NCBI GenBank assembly: GCA_019695305.1
Contig: JAIBAG010000008.1
Coordinates: 32,659-96,658 of the forward strand
Origin: a bacterium
Lineage (GTDB): Bacteria > UBA10199 > JAIBAG01
Length of the DNA stretch: 64,000 nucleotides
Reading direction: 5' to 3'
The position numbers were made by a program, and so were the translations under genes. Positions 18,292-27,259 of the stretch are shown in pieces. The notes beneath the pieces are model-generated. The model had not been told where the DNA came from. It ran no database searches and saw only the letters and a list, made by a program, of their open reading frames with translations. Positions within the stretch are counted from its first letter, which is position 1; every line of letters starts with the position of its first letter.

Positions 18292-21033
18292 TTAAAGATA
18301 CTCAAAAAACATCGAACGGCTGGTATTAGTGATATCAAACTCGATATTGCCGATAGCATCTTCTCCAATAGGAAGATGATCGTCATCCGGTCCCCAGACA
18401 ATTTCGTAACATTTATTTTCTGTAATTTGGTCCAGCGGATCGGTAACAACGATTAATCCGGCATCAGCATATCCGGAAGACTGGCCTTCGGTATAGGTTA
18501 AGTTTAAGGCCCCGCCAATGTGACTGCCATCACCACAATTAACTTCGTAAATTGGAATATAAGCACTGCTAACGGTACCATCCACCCAACCCGTGAGAGT
18601 AGCGCTTGTGGTAATTCCTAAGCGAATATCATCAATTCCGGGATTAGTCATGAATCCTGATATTCTTTCTGCAATGGTATCGCAGTTCACAACTGAACCA
18701 CACAGCAAGTTATCGTTACCGGCACCGCCTTCAAAACGGAATCCGTTAAGCGTATAAGTGGGAGCTTCCAGTTCAAAGAATATGTTGTAGCCATCCGTTC
18801 CATCAAAGGTTACATCGGTACTGTTGCGTTTGGCAACGGGAGCATTAGTTCCACCAGCACCGCCCCAAACAATTTTATAGCAGCCATATTCAAATGAATC
18901 GCCACCATTGCTGATGTTGATTTGATTAACACGCCCCGGGGTATCGCCTTCTTCAGTATAAGTTAAATCAAGAGGCCCGGCTATTTCCGTTCCGTCGGAA
19001 CAGCTAATTTGATAAACAGGGATATGGGCACTGTTAACGGTAGAGGCATCCCAATCGGTTAATCCGGCGGGATCTGTGGTCCCAACCCGAATCTCATCAA
19101 TACCACCAAAATAGGAGAATTGTTCTCTTTCGGCAAAGATATCGCAAGCTCCAACTGTAGGGCAATTGCCGGCTACGCCCCCTCCAGTGGTATCAAAGTT
19201 TATTTCCATTAATTCGTAGATATCGTTTCCACCGCCACCACCACCACCGCCGCCACCACCACCACCACTGCTAATAGCAAAATCTTTGGTAACGGTGTTA
19301 CCGGCACAGTCGGTAGCTTGTACGCTAAAGGTTGTTTCGGTTGACGGTGCTACCGCATAACCCGTTACTAAATCTACCGTGCCATCGGTAGAAGTGGTTT
19401 CTGTATAAGTACGCGGCCAGCAACCGCCGGTAAATTTGTCGGATACGTTAAAGACGTCACTTGGGTTATAATTTGTGGAAGCATCTTCGTTGAGGGCAAT
19501 GGCCGTGTATTGTGCGGTTAAACCATCTGTAATATGTAAATCTCTTTTGGCAACTTCGGGTGTGTCGCCTACGTTACTGATGTAGGCAATTTTTAATTCA
19601 TCGTCTACGCCCGAGTTGGCAAAAATGGGTGTGTAACCTTTGTCAAAATAAACAGGATCACTACCATGGGTAATGTTGTAATACCCTATAATAGAATCGG
19701 CATGAGTTGTATCGGCATCGGCTGTTGTTTTGGTGCCGGGCTGGGCGGCAAATACCAAATAACCTATGCGGGCAATAGATAAATCGAAAGAAGTAATGGT
19801 GTAGTTAGTTGGAGGACTTACTATAACGGTTAAGCCTTCTTGATCAAGATAGCAAATACCATAACGGTCGCTTCCTACATCACACAAAGCTACCCCTCCT
19901 CGTTCAACGCCACGGGCGTTTAAAATAGTATTGGAGTCTTGATAAAAATCTTCCCCTTGAGCATCACCTGCACCGGCAATGGGGCGGCTCATATCGAGGT
20001 AAGCAAAATAATAAGTATTTGATCTTTTGCCTACGGCAAATACACCCGATTGATTCATGAAGGCCATGGTGGTGATACCGCCGCTAAAAGTATAATTGGT
20101 TAAGTCGGCAGCAATGGGAATGTACGAAAAATCGGATGCATCAATCAGGCTTACATAGTTATTGGTAGTAATGGCTATCTTATGTCCCGACTCTTCGAAA
20201 CTGATAATGGAATCATCACCAATGGTTACCGAAAGATCATGCTTTGCCAAAGTGGTGCCGTCAAAAAAGTAGAAGTTATTGGAGTTGTCTAACATAGCCA
20301 CTTTGCCATTGGCCGATTGAAAGCGATTAATACGCGATAAAATGGGGTTAGAATCGGGATCATCAACTCTAATTTCGTAGTTATCCGAGTAACGACGGGC
20401 CAGTAAAGATTCATCATCATTAACGGTGGTGGCGGCATACAAAATGGCTGTTTCTGGGCCGGTGTCTTCATCTATTGTTACTTTTTGAATGGAAATGGGG
20501 ATGTAGGCTTGATCTGTTTTGCGCAAATTGTAAGCGTTGGTAGCGTACTGCGTAAAAATGTAATCATCTTCAATTAAAGGATTGGTATTAAGACTTACTT
20601 TTACATAGGCCGGTTCGCCAATATCTCCATTAGCACCATCATCAATAGCAATGGCAAAAGGAATATCTAGATATTCGGTGGGAACATTGTAGGTAAAATT
20701 ACAGGGATTGTTACCATCGGTTTCGGCTACCGCTACGGCATCACCATCCACATAAATATTGGCCAAATGACAGGCATCGTCGTTGGCATTAAAATCGATG
20801 TGTCCAACAGCTCCGTTAACATCTACTGATGGAGTAAAGGTAAGATTTTTGATACCGGCATTGGAATCTTTAGCCAAAGGCACATCCAAACTGATGGGGC
20901 CGTCTCCCGTAAAAGAACCGGTATTAAGCCCTCCGCCCGAAGAGCCTCCGGCAGCGCCTCCGCAAGCGGTAAGAGTAGCAAAAGAAAGAATCATGGTTAT
21001 TACAAGTAATTTTTTAAGGATGGAAAAAGTCAT
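18292..21033 (-). CDS. Lipoprotein of the tandem family (paralog B) with duplicated C-terminal module
   Basis: 913 residues from the ATG at 21033. A 19-codon longer form is possible, but MTFSILKK begins a proper signal peptide with lipobox LTAC (C24). The N-terminal ~570 residues match paralogs A and C (GPISLDVPLAKD, IGDDSII, a conserved GGCWPRTYTE segment). A run of 13 glycines then separates two tandem copies of a ~140-residue module. The copies share IDEIRVG/IDDIRLG, HIPVY/YIPIY, a Cys-containing SDGTE/GDGSH turn, LTYTE and a C-Y-I-V-W-G ending. A broken copy of the same ending lies downstream of paralog C. Function unknown; envelope location is inferred from the lipobox. Confidence 0.8.
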   Translation of the reverse strand: MTFSILKKLLVITMILSFATLTACGGAAGGSSGGGLNTGSFTGDGPISLDVPLAKDSNAGIKNLTFTPSVDVNGAVGHIDFNANDDACHLANIYVDGDAVAVAETDGNNPCNFTYNVPTEYLDIPFAIAIDDGANGDIGEPAYVKVSLNTNPLIEDDYIFTQYATNAYNLRKTDQAYIPISIQKVTIDEDTGPETAILYAATTVNDDESLLARRYSDNYEIRVDDPDSNPILSRINRFQSANGKVAMLDNSNNFYFFDGTTLAKHDLSVTIGDDSIISFEESGHKIAITTNNYVSLIDASDFSYIPIAADLTNYTFSGGITTMAFMNQSGVFAVGKRSNTYYFAYLDMSRPIAGAGDAQGEDFYQDSNTILNARGVERGGVALCDVGSDRYGICYLDQEGLTVIVSPPTNYTITSFDLSIARIGYLVFAAQPGTKTTADADTTHADSIIGYYNITHGSDPVYFDKGYTPIFANSGVDDELKIAYISNVGDTPEVAKRDLHITDGLTAQYTAIALNEDASTNYNPSDVFNVSDKFTGGCWPRTYTETTSTDGTVDLVTGYAVAPSTETTFSVQATDCAGNTVTKDFAISSGGGGGGGGGGGGGNDIYELMEINFDTTGGGVAGNCPTVGACDIFAEREQFSYFGGIDEIRVGTTDPAGLTDWDASTVNSAHIPVYQISCSDGTEIAGPLDLTYTEEGDTPGRVNQINISNGGDSFEYGCYKIVWGGAGGTNAPVAKRNSTDVTFDGTDGYNIFFELEAPTYTLNGFRFEGGAGNDNLLCGSVVNCDTIAERISGFMTNPGIDDIRLGITTSATLTGWVDGTVSSAYIPIYEVNCGDGSHIGGALNLTYTEGQSSGYADAGLIVVTDPLDQITENKCYEIVWGPDDDHLPIGEDAIGNIEFDITNTSRSMFFEYL
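19228..19266 (-). repeat. Triplet tract encoding 13 consecutive glycines
   Basis: Thirteen consecutive Gly codons (mostly GGT, some GGC, one GGA) form the hinge between the conserved N-terminal part of paralog B and its C-terminal modules. Triplet units can change number without breaking the frame. Confidence 0.8.
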
Positions 21034-21256
21034 AGATGATACTCTATTAAGGTTAATGTTTCCTGTTTTGCCCACCCCCATATGGTGCAAAATTGGTACC
21101 CAAAACTTCTAAAATAGGGGGCTTTTATAAGCGTTTAAGTTCTTTAGTGTTTTCTTCTGATTTTGTTTTTTAAGGTGTTTAAACAAGAATTGGGGTAGGT
21201 ACAAAATAACCTCATAAAAATCTAAAATTGGCAGTTTTTGCCTCTTAAAATGAAAC

Positions 21257-21290
21257 AAAGCCGCCCCGGTATTTATCCCAAGACGGCTTT
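21257..21290 (-). terminator. Hairpin downstream of the lipoprotein C-terminal remnant
   Basis: A short stem, aaagccg at 21257-21263 pairing with cggcttt at 21284-21290, is followed on the minus strand by a T-rich stretch. It sits after the remnant's stop codon, where paralog C's terminator would be expected. Confidence 0.5.
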
Positions 21291-21306
21291 ATTCTTAACC
21301 CTCTTA

Positions 21307-21452
21307 TTAATAATATCTAAAGAACATCGAGCGCGTATTGGTGCTGTCTTCATCAAACACTACACTGCCGTTGGCATCGGTAGCCATAGGGATATGGTCA
21401 TCATCCGGGCCCCATACCACTTGTAGCAACCCACACCAAAGGTGTTGCAGCC
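21307..21452 (-). pseudogene. Orphan, frameshifted C-terminal module of the lipoprotein family
   Basis: Reading the minus strand gives a G-x-GCYK piece, then after a one-base shift VVWGPDDDHIPM...NTRSMFFRYY and a stop at 21307-21309. This matches the last ~40 residues of paralog B (CYEIVWGPDDDHLPI...SRSMFFEYL). It lies just after the stop of paralog C, whose own C-terminus is unrelated. It is therefore the tail of a former gene or cassette, broken by a single-base deletion near 21425. The boundary on the high-coordinate side is approximate. Confidence 0.75.
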
Positions 21453-21465
21453 CGCCGTCGCTCTA

Positions 21466-23907
21466 TTACAGATCTGTATCATTAAACTGGAAATACAAGT
21501 CATCTGCTCCAAGGATATATTGCCCAAAACGAATACATCGATTATCGCCTGTTCCAGTCCATTCTACAATTTCTGTATAATCATCATCCGGGCTGAGAAT
21601 GCCATTGACTCCCTCGTAAGCATCTACAGCTCCATTGGCTCGTGATTGAAAGGCTTTTGTAATATCAATGGTGTAGGTGTTGCCATCAATGGTGATTGCA
21701 TCGGCGGTCACACTGTTATCGTGTCCGTTCATCCATTCGTCATTACCACTGCCTAAAGCAATATCAACAGGGTCGACCCATGGATTCCAGATTCCGTAAG
21801 TGCCTCCAGGTTGGTAGATTTCTCCTAAGGTGCATTGAGTTCCATTTTCATAATAAAACTTGTTCGTGAAATCAGATTGGTCGATGGTTTGGTTGTAGAC
21901 AAAGCTGATGGTTTCGATACTGGATGCCGATATAAGTGGTGCAATTTGAGAGTTAGTTATTTCATCGGCTTCAAAATATAGGCCACTCAAGTTATCGACA
22001 TCTCCATTAAAATAAGCGGCAATAAAGGTATCGTTGCTATCACCACCGCCGTTTTCTTGCCCTTCGCCACCTTCTTCAACACTGATGGATTGGTAGCTCA
22101 CTTCGGTTCCGCTACAGTCGGTGGCTTTAATGACCACAGAGGCAGCTGATCCAGGGGCAACGTAATAGCCAGTTACGGCATTAATGGTTCCTTTGCTGCG
22201 GTCATCATCCACTATGCTGTAAGTCCGTGGCCAACAGCCGCCTGAAAATTCTCTCCACATATTGGCAGAATCGCCAAAGTCGATGGTGTCAAATGTATTG
22301 CGAGCAGCTAACGTGCTGTAGCTGGAAGAAAGACCCAAATCCTTAACTGCAACCTGAGGATACTCGGTACTAGAGCTGCTATGATATTGGAGATAGGCAA
22401 TAGTATCGGCATCGTTAACAGAAGTTTTTGCAAATAAAGGAGACCAGCCTGGGCCTACATAGGCTGCATCTTCTCCGATTTCTTGAATAAAAATTTGAGA
22501 ACGAGTGTTATCGCTATCGCCTGCAGGGCGGATTGCATAAATAAAACGGTTTCTCTCCAGTGAAGTGTCAAAAGAAGTTATGGTGTATCCATCGGGAGGG
22601 TCGATGATGCTGGTGTTTTCGATCATGCAGATTCCAAAGATGCTATTGCCATCACCATCTTCGCTTCTAAAGCAACGATAAGCCCCAGTAGTTTGGCCAG
22701 AATAATCAAACGCCTTTGCGTTGGAAATATTGCTGGTTGATCCATAAAACATATCGAAGCTAGCGTCACCATTTCCAGCGGCAGAGGTTCCAAAATCACC
22801 AAAAATGAAATTATAGTTAGATCCTGTATCATGCGATACCAGGAAAACGGCTGCTTGATTGACAAGTACTAGACTTGTTACTTCATCAGCATCAATGGTA
22901 GTTAAGTCTGTTGCCAAATCAAAATTACTACCTTCTTGCATATCGCGCATGGATACATACATTGTATCAAGCGATTCATTCTGGCGGCTGTAAGTTAAAT
23001 AACGTCCATATTCATCCATGTCTAAAATGGAGTCATTTGTAATACCTTCTAAAGAAAAGCTGCTGATTGATGTTCCATTATAATAATAGGTATTATTGTC
23101 TTCATCGATAGCTACCAATTTTGTGCCATCGTTTGACATTTTAAAACGATCTATGTTGGCAGATAATGTAGTTCCCTCAGAAGTATTTAGAACGTCGTAG
23201 TCTTTGTCTACAAGCGTGACTGTTTTAATGATAACTTCATTTGCACTATTGCGCGTGCCAAATACTACTTTTAAACTGTCGCCTGTTCCTGTAAATCCGA
23301 AGGGAATTTCACCGCGTACGTTAGCTTGAAGATTGCTGGAGTTAGAGGCAAATTCTGTCATGGTGTATCCGCCACCCAATTCATCTGGAACAGAATCTAT
23401 ACGCACAATTGTATATAAGCCGGTATTGGCGTTATCCTGACATGCCTCAGTTGCATCTTGATAAATGGCAAATGCTAGAGGAACACCTATCAAATTTTCA
23501 TGAATTGCGTAGGAATAACAGCTATCAAAACTATCACCTGAATGATCTTCTATTCCATCGCTTGAAATACAACTACCTGTGTCACCATTATAAGCTCCGG
23601 CAAGTAATGAGCAACCACCACTAGATGAATTAAAAGTTACTGTACCAATATAATCATCAGACGATGCTCCAGCAGGAAGTAGACTTTCATTAACATCTGG
23701 TATAAAGGTGACATCTTTTACATCAGAATCGATGTCCTTTGCAGAACTGATGGGTATGTCCACAGGACCATTTTCAAATCCTGGTAGTTCGGAGCCAGGG
23801 GCCGAAGAGCCTCCAGCACTTCCAGAACAACCGCCACAGCCTGTTCCCAATAAGGAAAAGCCCAATAGAATAGTTAGAAGAATTTTTTTATGGATGGAAA
23901 AAAGCAT
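21466..23907 (-). CDS. Lipoprotein of the tandem family (paralog C)
   Basis: 813 residues from the ATG at 23907, preceded by AAAGGAT. The 29-codon longer form lacks a signal peptide start. MLFSIHKK leads a signal peptide ending at a Cys (C24, GTGC), then a Gly/Ser spacer. The body parallels paralogs A and B (GPVDIPISSAKD, VKDVTF, TNDSILDMD, GGCWPRTYS, KATDCSG). After an EEGGEGQENGGG hinge the C-terminal ~180 residues differ from both neighbours. The unrelated C-terminus, with a broken B-type C-terminus right after its stop, suggests replacement by recombination. Function not recognised. Confidence 0.8.
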   Translation of the reverse strand: MLFSIHKKILLTILLGFSLLGTGCGGCSGSAGGSSAPGSELPGFENGPVDIPISSAKDIDSDVKDVTFIPDVNESLLPAGASSDDYIGTVTFNSSSGGCSLLAGAYNGDTGSCISSDGIEDHSGDSFDSCYSYAIHENLIGVPLAFAIYQDATEACQDNANTGLYTIVRIDSVPDELGGGYTMTEFASNSSNLQANVRGEIPFGFTGTGDSLKVVFGTRNSANEVIIKTVTLVDKDYDVLNTSEGTTLSANIDRFKMSNDGTKLVAIDEDNNTYYYNGTSISSFSLEGITNDSILDMDEYGRYLTYSRQNESLDTMYVSMRDMQEGSNFDLATDLTTIDADEVTSLVLVNQAAVFLVSHDTGSNYNFIFGDFGTSAAGNGDASFDMFYGSTSNISNAKAFDYSGQTTGAYRCFRSEDGDGNSIFGICMIENTSIIDPPDGYTITSFDTSLERNRFIYAIRPAGDSDNTRSQIFIQEIGEDAAYVGPGWSPLFAKTSVNDADTIAYLQYHSSSSTEYPQVAVKDLGLSSSYSTLAARNTFDTIDFGDSANMWREFSGGCWPRTYSIVDDDRSKGTINAVTGYYVAPGSAASVVIKATDCSGTEVSYQSISVEEGGEGQENGGGDSNDTFIAAYFNGDVDNLSGLYFEADEITNSQIAPLISASSIETISFVYNQTIDQSDFTNKFYYENGTQCTLGEIYQPGGTYGIWNPWVDPVDIALGSGNDEWMNGHDNSVTADAITIDGNTYTIDITKAFQSRANGAVDAYEGVNGILSPDDDYTEIVEWTGTGDNRCIRFGQYILGADDLYFQFNDTDL

Positions 23908-24203
23908 AAGTCGGTATCCTTTATAAGTATAAAATTGTGCCTTAACACCCTCCGATTCCCCCGGTACTGGTTTATAGAAGCAAATTGCGTACACTTTTGA
24001 CGAAAAAAAGGGATTATTTTAAAGGCTTAAAATTAATGGTTTTTTCTAGGTTTGAGGTAAAAACTGACCCGTTAAGTTATTTTAGTGGGGTGTATTTTTA
24101 CCTTTTTATGTTGCTGTTTTGGCATTTTTTGCCGATCAAAATGAGAGTTAAAATTATGCGTATGTGCGGGAGGTGCCCAGGTGTGTAGGGAAAAATCTTA
24201 TTT

Positions 24204-25361
24204 TTAAAAACCTGCCGCTAGTTGAAAACCATACATACGCGATTCTTTCTGGTGAGTTTTTTCTCCCACTTCACGTCCATAGGTGGCGAGATTAAATTTG
24301 AAATATTTAAAATCCATTCCAAATCCACCTGTAATATATCCTTGGTTGGTGCCAATACGGACCGACATAGATTTAATTGCTTTGGAAATATCTGGCCAGC
24401 TTACTTCGTAGCCAGCATGAAGTTTTGTGATAATGTCGGTGCGACGTTCCAGATCGGTAAAATCAACTGCTAAAGCTGTTTTTAGCTTCCAGTAGTTAGG
24501 ATGCAGGGCAAAACCGGCTGTTGTAGATTCTTTAAGACGACCTACGTCATCTCCTACAAAAAAACGGGTATCTCCAATATTTTGTACGGTAACAGCAAAA
24601 GTAGGATCTAAATATTGCCAGGCCTTACCCTTAATGAAGGGCATTTTGGCCTTTATGCCAATATCGCCGCCAATGCCAAAACCAAAACGTTCCAAATCGA
24701 GAGCATTTCCAAATCCGCCGCTGTTAATAATATCGCGTGCGGTAATATTATCGTCTATTAAATGACGTCCTATAAACTTAAGAGAAGCCCCCACCTTTAA
24801 GGCATCTTCAAAAAAACTATAGGAAGAACCCACTTGCAAACCAAAATGACTAATAGCTTCAAATTGAATGGTGCTGGTTACAGGATTCACCACATAAACC
24901 GATGTACGATTATCATAAAATAGAGAAGCCGCTAAAAATTTATGCATAAAAGTAGCAATAGAGCCGTGGGCTGCAACTTCTTCAAAACGTCCTGTATGCA
25001 AGTTTGAAAAACGGTCAAAAATGCGTACTTGTTCGGCATCATTGCCGTCGGCATCACCCAAGTCACCGGCTAATCCCACCAGGTTTGACGATAAAAAAGG
25101 AATACCTTTGTACGAAAATTCAAGCGATGGTAATAAAAACTGCATGTGCACCTTTTTTTCATAATCGTTGATGGCGGCTGGATTATAAAAAAGTGCATTT
25201 TCATCAGTGCCATCCATGGCAATGAATGCACCGCCCATGCTGGTGGGGCGAATTCCCTGCATAATGCGTGGTGAGTGTCTCAAAGCCATGTTTTGAGCAT
25301 AAGTAATAAAAGAAAAACTCATCAAAATTATTAAAAAGAAAATTTTAAAAAAAAGTTTCAT
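24204..25361 (-). CDS. PorV/UPF0164-type outer-membrane beta-barrel protein
   Basis: 385 residues from ATG 25361, with GAAGGATG just upstream; the 16-codon longer form overlaps the previous gene. A signal peptide ends at about TYA-Q. The mature N-terminus has the hallmark SMGGAFIAMDGTDENALFYNPAAI region of PorV/FadL-like barrels, followed by alternating beta strands to an aromatic end. It lies 10 nt after the repeat lipoprotein gene, so the two are probably co-transcribed. PorV relatives help export or attach surface proteins in some phyla. Here a role with the three neighbouring lipoproteins is inference. Confidence 0.75.
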   Translation of the reverse strand: MKLFFKIFFLIILMSFSFITYAQNMALRHSPRIMQGIRPTSMGGAFIAMDGTDENALFYNPAAINDYEKKVHMQFLLPSLEFSYKGIPFLSSNLVGLAGDLGDADGNDAEQVRIFDRFSNLHTGRFEEVAAHGSIATFMHKFLAASLFYDNRTSVYVVNPVTSTIQFEAISHFGLQVGSSYSFFEDALKVGASLKFIGRHLIDDNITARDIINSGGFGNALDLERFGFGIGGDIGIKAKMPFIKGKAWQYLDPTFAVTVQNIGDTRFFVGDDVGRLKESTTAGFALHPNYWKLKTALAVDFTDLERRTDIITKLHAGYEVSWPDISKAIKSMSVRIGTNQGYITGGFGMDFKYFKFNLATYGREVGEKTHQKESRMYGFQLAAGF

Positions 25362-25371
25362 ACAACATCCT

Positions 25372-26181
25372 TCATAAAGTAGTGTCGTTATTGATGCAGT
25401 CGGTAACATCCGGTGTTTGACTATCCGGATCGAGCTGACTGCAATTTACAATGTCGGCAGTAAGTAAAGTTGTATCGAAAGTTTCAGGATTATCCGATAA
25501 CTGACAGCCTACCAGAGCCTGAAATTCCTCTTGTGTAAATCCTTCACCCGCTGAAATTGGTTCTAAGATGCAGTACGTTTGTCTGATTTCTTCAATAAAG
25601 CTTTCTCCTTCGCTAATACCACTATTCACAAGCAAGGTATCAAAATCGATTAAATCTTCCTGCGCTAAAATGCGGGCATCATCTGAAATAAGTGTGACGT
25701 CAAAAGTAGCAAAATAATCCGATTCATAAATGCCTAACAAAAAATGCTCTGCAGCTTTCAGCATCCCCAAATTAAAAGCGGCATCGGCCAAATCCGATTC
25801 TTCGGGTAAAGAGCTTTCGGTAATACCAGATAGGTTCTCTAGGGTTTCAATAGCCAAACGCAAATCAGATAAATCGGCATCTTCGGGAAGTGTATCAGTA
25901 ACAAGTTGAAAATTGGTTTCATCCGAGCTGTCTAAATCGAGCAAGGCAACGGCTAACGCTGTAAAATCGATGCCGCTTCGTCCAGCGTAGGCCGATGCTA
26001 AAAGACTGGTAGCCTCAATATGCCCCGGGTCATCCTCTAGAACATTTTGAGCGCACGTTATGGCCTCATCAAAATTGCTGTTGTTTATTTCGCTTCGAGC
26101 GCATTCCAAGTTGGATGCAATATTAGTGGCGCAGCTCGAACAGAATATTAAAAATAGCAGAGCCGTGGTTTTTTTCCACAT
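25372..26181 (-). CDS. Repeat-containing lipoprotein (TPR-like)
   Basis: 269 residues. The signal peptide ends in IFCSSC (C17 as the lipid site). A TPR-like helical pair follows (FDEAITCAQNVLEDDPGHIEATSLLASAYAG), then acidic helical sequence without clear motifs. The C-terminus is Cys-containing and acidic (NCSQLDPDSQTPDVTDCINND). It is the first gene before the PorV-like barrel gene. It may be an accessory lipoprotein of that barrel, but no direct evidence shows this. Confidence 0.7.
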   Translation of the reverse strand: MWKKTTALLFLIFCSSCATNIASNLECARSEINNSNFDEAITCAQNVLEDDPGHIEATSLLASAYAGRSGIDFTALAVALLDLDSSDETNFQLVTDTLPEDADLSDLRLAIETLENLSGITESSLPEESDLADAAFNLGMLKAAEHFLLGIYESDYFATFDVTLISDDARILAQEDLIDFDTLLVNSGISEGESFIEEIRQTYCILEPISAGEGFTQEEFQALVGCQLSDNPETFDTTLLTADIVNCSQLDPDSQTPDVTDCINNDTTL

Positions 26182-26256
26182 GGCTTCCCCCTTTATTGAA
26201 ATAGAGATACATAAAAATTGTACGGGACATTGGGAGAGCTGACAAATCTTAAATTA

Positions 26257-27258
26257 TTATTTCTTATTTTTTTTTATAGCCTGAGTGATGCGTTTTTTGA
26301 CGATTTGGTTAATTTTTTGACGCCTGGGGGATGATTTTTTGCCTAAACGTTCTTCCAAAAATTTTTCAATGCGCAAATTGATGAGTTCGGGTTGTTCTAC
26401 AAGGGCTACGTGGCTCCCTTTTTTAACAATAAAAAGTTCCGATCGGGGAATAAGATGGTGCATTTTTTTAGAAACCCACAACGGTGTAAAATTATCGTCT
26501 TCGGCACCCATAATAAGTGTTGGCACTGTTATTTTTTTAAGGCTGTCTTCGGCATCGTGATGTTGTAAACTTTTGGTTAAGCTTGATAAAAAAACCGGAT
26601 CAACATTAATAATGTGATCGATGTATTGCTCCATTATTTTTTTATCTACCAAATAAGGTTTCATCACATTAAGAGCGCCACCCACCTGAAACCAAAGCGG
26701 GTTTTTCATCATAAGCCGGCCCAACAGTTTGGCAATTTTTGGAAATGTGTGGTTAAAGTGGTAAATAACTTCAAACACATATTTGGAAGCCGGAAAATCC
26801 ATGAAAGTATCAATGGGTTTAGCAAAGGTCCCAAAACAAGGAATTAAAGCGTCGCAATATTGTTTGTAGCGTGAGTAAAACTCAAATAAAATTTGAACGC
26901 CCATGCTGTGGCCTACGAGTGTTGCTTTTTTAACCCCCAGGGCATCAAACACGCATTTTAAATCGGCCACTAAGCTTTCAATAGTATGATTTTCTTTTTT
27001 AGCCGGGTTTTCCGATTTCCCGTGTCCACGATAATCGAAGGTGATAACACGATAGTGACGCTTAAAATAATTTTCGATGTAGTGAAAATAAAAAGTGGAG
27101 CAGCCCAAACCGTTGCAACAAACAATGGGATGCCCGCTGCCTACAGAACGGTACCAAATTTTAGTGCCATCAAAGCTTGTGGCGTAGCCTTCTTCGGTTT
27201 GAATGAGTTCCGAAAGTTTGGCCATTTTAGAATGAGTTTTGTGTTTAGTAACGGCCAT
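26257..27258 (-). CDS. Alpha/beta-hydrolase
   Basis: 333 residues, cytoplasmic, with no signal peptide. The nucleophile elbow is GHSMG (S118); the acid is in GAEDDNF (D254 or D255) and the base is H283 in GSHVALVEQPE. The oxyanion region NGLGCSTF and the DYRGHGKS turn are typical. The C-terminus is strongly basic (about 35 residues with many Lys/Arg). The start codon follows the TPR gene's stop with one base between, and the AAAGGA site lies inside the upstream gene, so the two are coupled. The substrate cannot be inferred. Confidence 0.8.
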   Translation of the reverse strand: MAVTKHKTHSKMAKLSELIQTEEGYATSFDGTKIWYRSVGSGHPIVCCNGLGCSTFYFHYIENYFKRHYRVITFDYRGHGKSENPAKKENHTIESLVADLKCVFDALGVKKATLVGHSMGVQILFEFYSRYKQYCDALIPCFGTFAKPIDTFMDFPASKYVFEVIYHFNHTFPKIAKLLGRLMMKNPLWFQVGGALNVMKPYLVDKKIMEQYIDHIINVDPVFLSSLTKSLQHHDAEDSLKKITVPTLIMGAEDDNFTPLWVSKKMHHLIPRSELFIVKKGSHVALVEQPELINLRIEKFLEERLGKKSSPRRQKINQIVKKRITQAIKKNKK

Positions 27259-27259
27259 A

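Noticed and set aside
19228..19266. Phase-variation tract in paralog B
   Set aside because: The unit is three bases, so slippage does not switch the frame; only length variation is possible.
23908..24203. Small genes or RNA in the gap above paralog C
   Set aside because: A 67-codon plus-strand frame there has no ribosome site and no recognisable product; no clear promoter or hairpin was seen.
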